Shown here: piece after piece, positions 7,420 to 8,939 of the stretch
How the letters are laid out: every line of letters starts with the position of its first letter
Position numbering within the stretch: position 1 is the stretch's first letter
DNA from: Bacillota bacterium
Lineage (GTDB): Bacteria > Bacillota_E > Sulfobacillia > Sulfobacillales > JAIMBI01
Assembly (NCBI GenBank): GCA_021828405.1
Contig: JAKARZ010000070.1
Coordinates: 1 to 8,939, forward strand
DNA: 8,939 nucleotides
Direction: 5' to 3'
Notes under the pieces: generated by a model
What the model was told of the DNA's origin: nothing
The model's database searches: none
What the model saw: the letters and a program-made list of their open reading frames with translations, nothing else
Position numbers and translations under genes: made by a program

Positions 7420-7449
7420 GCACCCCCACGCCACGCAGCTGGCCGACGG

Positions 7450-7474
7450 GGTATCCTGGGTGCAGCAGGATACC
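7450..7474 (+). repeat. Perfect 9-bp inverted repeat in the leader of the small ORF
   Basis: GGTATCCTG (7450-7458) and CAGGATACC (7466-7474) are exact reverse complements separated by 7 nt. The repeat lies between the possible promoter and the ribosome binding site, ending 23 nt before the latter. It could be an operator for a dimeric regulator or an mRNA hairpin. No U-run follows, so it is not a typical terminator. Confidence 0.6.
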
Positions 7475-7497
7475 GCAGAGGCCAGAGGGAGCCCGAG

Positions 7498-7503
7498 AGG
7501 AGG
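7498..7503 (+). promoter_or_regulatory. Strong ribosome binding site of the 60-codon ORF
   Basis: AGGAGG, within AGAGGAGGAA, stands 7 nt before the GTG at 7511. This full Shine-Dalgarno match at ideal spacing is the main reason for accepting the small ORF and this start. Confidence 0.7.
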
Positions 7504-7510
7504 AATTTCG

Positions 7511-7693
7511 GTGGCGCTCCTGATGGGGAACCTGGTACACGACCCACGCCGGCCCGAGGAGCCCCGCGAGGGGGTCGTCATCACGGTCACCCGGCACCCC
7601 ATGGGCCTGGCGCGTCTCTTGACCATCGCGTGGAAGGACACGGGCACCCTCGAGGAGCTGGACGAACGAGAATTTGGCGAAATGGACGATTAG
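7511..7693 (+). CDS. Small hypothetical protein, 60 aa
   Basis: I do not recognise this protein. It starts at GTG 7511 behind a perfect AGGAGG and ends at TAG 7691-7693. The N-terminus is short and hydrophobic (ALLMGNLV). A Pro/Arg/Glu-rich stretch (DPRRPEEPREG) follows, then a hydrophobic, probably beta/alpha core (VVITVTRHPMGLARLLTIAW, residues 22-41). The tail is strongly acidic (LEELDEREFGEMDD). There is no clear transmembrane segment, signal peptide, or Cys/His metal motif. The same frame is open upstream to an ATG at 7412, but that start has no ribosome binding site. The ORF stands alone, divergent from the reductase pseudogene and convergent with the ATPase gene. Its own promoter candidate and leader repeat suggest separate regulation. 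It could also be a remnant of a larger gene. Confidence 0.55.
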   Translation: MALLMGNLVHDPRRPEEPREGVVITVTRHPMGLARLLTIAWKDTGTLEELDEREFGEMDD

Positions 7694-7962
7694 CGCCGCA
7701 ACCCCAGGGTACGCACCGGGTGCTCGTCAGCCGCACGAGCCAAGGGCCGGAAGAGGGATGCCCGAGTCTGGCGGGTAGGGCCGCACGCGTATCGCCAAGC
7801 GGACGGGGCAGTCGCCGGTCCAGGTGGGCAAATACGGCAATGCCCTCCGGGGGCTTCAAACACGCGGTTCCGGAGGTCCGCTGCAGTTTGCCGAAGGATT
7901 TTGGTTTGAACCAGCGGGCCATCGCCAGGGGTGTCGGCTCTATGACGGAGGCGGGCCAGGGT
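7694..7962. other. Intergenic stretch without a recognisable gene
   Basis: 269 bp between the convergent ends of the small ORF and the ATPase gene. Frames are open in places, as usual for GC-rich DNA, but none shows a known domain or a convincing ribosome binding site. It holds an inverted repeat, CCTCCGG (7844-7850) with CCGGAGG (7870-7876), and a 14-nt resemblance to the 5' part of tRNA-Gln (7789-7802) that does not extend to a cloverleaf. It may contain decayed sequence. Confidence 0.6.
7844..7876 (-). repeat. Inverted repeat downstream of the YhaN-like gene
   Basis: CCTCCGG and CCGGAGG form a 7-bp stem (two further G-T pairs possible) around a loop of 19 nt. It lies 87 nt past the stop of the - strand ATPase gene, where a transcription end would be expected between convergent genes. 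There is no U-run on either strand, so it is at best a weak terminator. Confidence 0.3.
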
Positions 7963-8939
7963 TTACGACACGGCGCCGAGAGCCACCCGGCTGGCGGCGC
8001 CCACGTGCTCCAACAGCGCCACCTGGTCCGGGTGGCACGTGAGAAACAGCACCTGATGCCGCTCGGCAAATTCGCGCAGCACTTCCACCATCACGCGCTG
8101 CCGCACCGGGTCGGCATTGACCAGGATGTCGTCCAGCACGATGGGCATGGCGCGCCCGCGCCGGGCTTGCTCCTCAATCCACGCCAGCCGAAACGCGAGG
8201 TACAACTGCTCCCGGGCGCCCCGCGACAAGGCCTCCGCGCGGTACACCGCCCCGTCGGCCGCCTGCACCTCCAGGTTTTCATCGTCCGTGGCCCACAGCA
8301 TCCCGTAGCGTCCGGCCGTCATGCGGCTGAACAGGTGCTGGGTGTCCTGCATCACCTGGGGCTGCCGCTCCCGCCTCAGCGCGTCGCGCGCCACCTGAAT
8401 CGCCGACTCCGCCCACGATAGCTCGAGCCACGCCAGTGCCCCCCGTAGAACCTCCTGGCCGAACAGCTCCTGCTGGAGGCGGACCTCCGCCAGCGTGCCG
8501 GACCGCTCGAGGGCCTGCCGCGCTATCCTTGCCGTGGCCACCTGCTCCATAACGCGGCCTCGCTCGTCCGCTAGCGCCTGGCGATCGGCGCCCACGCGCT
8601 CGCGCTCGTCCTCGAGGCGCTCGGCCGTCCACGCCCCAAACACCGACCGGAAGTCCGCTCCCAGCGACTGCACGACGGCATCGGACGCGAGCCGCTGCTC
8701 CAGCCGCGTCACCTCGCGGCGCGCATCCTGCCAAGCGGCCTGCCGCTCCATCTTGACGACAAAGTCATCCGCCGACAAGGCTTCCACCTCCCTCCAGATG
8801 ACGCTGAGGGCTTCGCGGGCCGCCGCACAGCGCTCGGCCGCCTGGCGGCGCTCATCGCGCGCCTGCGCCTCCCGCTCCAGCAATTGACCCCACGCGTGCC
8901 TGTGCTCCCGCCAGGTTTGCCATGCCTCGGCGGATTGCC
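7963..8939 (-). CDS. YhaN/SbcC-like AAA ATPase, C-terminal part (5' end outside window)
   Basis: The last 324 residues of an SMC/Rad50-like ATPase of the YhaN type, open to the window edge with no start inside. The first ~190 residues visible are charged heptad-like sequence typical of a coiled coil (LEREAQARDERRQAAER, VTRLEQRLAS, LEDERERVGADRQALADE). The C-terminal ATPase lobe follows: RMTAGRYGML, the ABC-type signature LSRGAREQLYLAFRLAW (about 8240-8190), Walker B PIVLDDILVNAD with adjacent D-loop (about 8152-8114), and the switch histidine in FLTCHPDQ. The Walker A lobe must lie beyond 8939. YhaN-like proteins usually pair with a YhaO/SbcD-like phosphoesterase in DNA-end processing. No such partner is visible, and it would be expected upstream, outside the window. 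The stop is TAA 7965-7963. SbcC proper is less likely because the signature and Walker B resemble YhaN more closely. Confidence 0.88.
   Translation of the reverse strand, partial: QSAEAWQTWREHRHAWGQLLEREAQARDERRQAAERCAAAREALSVIWREVEALSADDFVVKMERQAAWQDARREVTRLEQRLASDAVVQSLGADFRSVFGAWTAERLEDERERVGADRQALADERGRVMEQVATARIARQALERSGTLAEVRLQQELFGQEVLRGALAWLELSWAESAIQVARDALRRERQPQVMQDTQHLFSRMTAGRYGMLWATDDENLEVQAADGAVYRAEALSRGAREQLYLAFRLAWIEEQARRGRAMPIVLDDILVNADPVRQRVMVEVLREFAERHQVLFLTCHPDQVALLEHVGAASRVALGAVS

Noticed and set aside
7789..7802. Fourteen bases (GTATCGCCAAGCGG) resembling the 5' part of bacterial tRNA-Gln, with a TTCAAAC-like sequence about 60 nt later
   Set aside because: No acceptor, anticodon or T stem can be formed; it is at most a fragment or chance match.
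7587..8069. Open frame of 160 codons on the - strand spanning the gap after the ATPase gene
   Set aside because: It overlaps the end of the ATPase gene and the small ORF, with no ribosome binding site or recognisable domain.

Overview
The window is GC-rich bacterial DNA with strong Shine-Dalgarno sequences, an ATGA-coupled operon and typical bacterial gene families. The host cannot be placed more precisely from this sequence. Genes run off both ends.

Left part (1-4581, + strand): the end of a two-gene alpha-glucan operon. A trehalose synthase-maltokinase fusion (TreS-Mak, its first ~200 residues outside the window) overlaps a complete 629-residue glycogen branching enzyme (GlgB) by ATGA. In the known GlgE pathway, TreS-Mak turns trehalose into maltose 1-phosphate, GlgE polymerises it, and GlgB adds alpha-1,6 branches. 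No glgE is visible; if present it would most likely lie upstream.

Middle (4578-7367, - strand): one aldo/keto reductase gene of the YdhF type, broken twice. A frameshift lies near 7190, and an IS200/IS605-family element of about 1.87 kb (4985-6858) splits the gene. The element has IS608-like ends: at each end a CCCC...GGGG hairpin with one bulged T in the 3' arm of the element's top strand (the - strand of the window). A TTAC flanks the left end, and there is no target duplication. It carries no tnpA, only a tnpB gene, which itself has a frameshift just before the first RuvC aspartate. The 277 bp between the tnpB stop and the right end is where an omega-RNA (reRNA) is expected; its guide would read into the reductase gene. 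Removing 4985-6858 restores the reductase reading frame across the junction, which fixes the element's boundaries well.

Right part (7368-8939): a short + strand unit has a possible promoter, a perfect 9-bp inverted repeat, an excellent ribosome binding site and a 60-codon ORF of unknown function. A 269-bp stretch without a recognisable gene follows. Then comes the 3' part of a YhaN/SbcC-like coiled-coil ATPase on the - strand, running out of the window.

The most notable content is the compact TnpB/omega-RNA element, with a readable guide and TTAC motif, caught inside a decaying host gene. Both single-site frameshifts could also be sequencing errors, and this cannot be told apart from the sequence alone.
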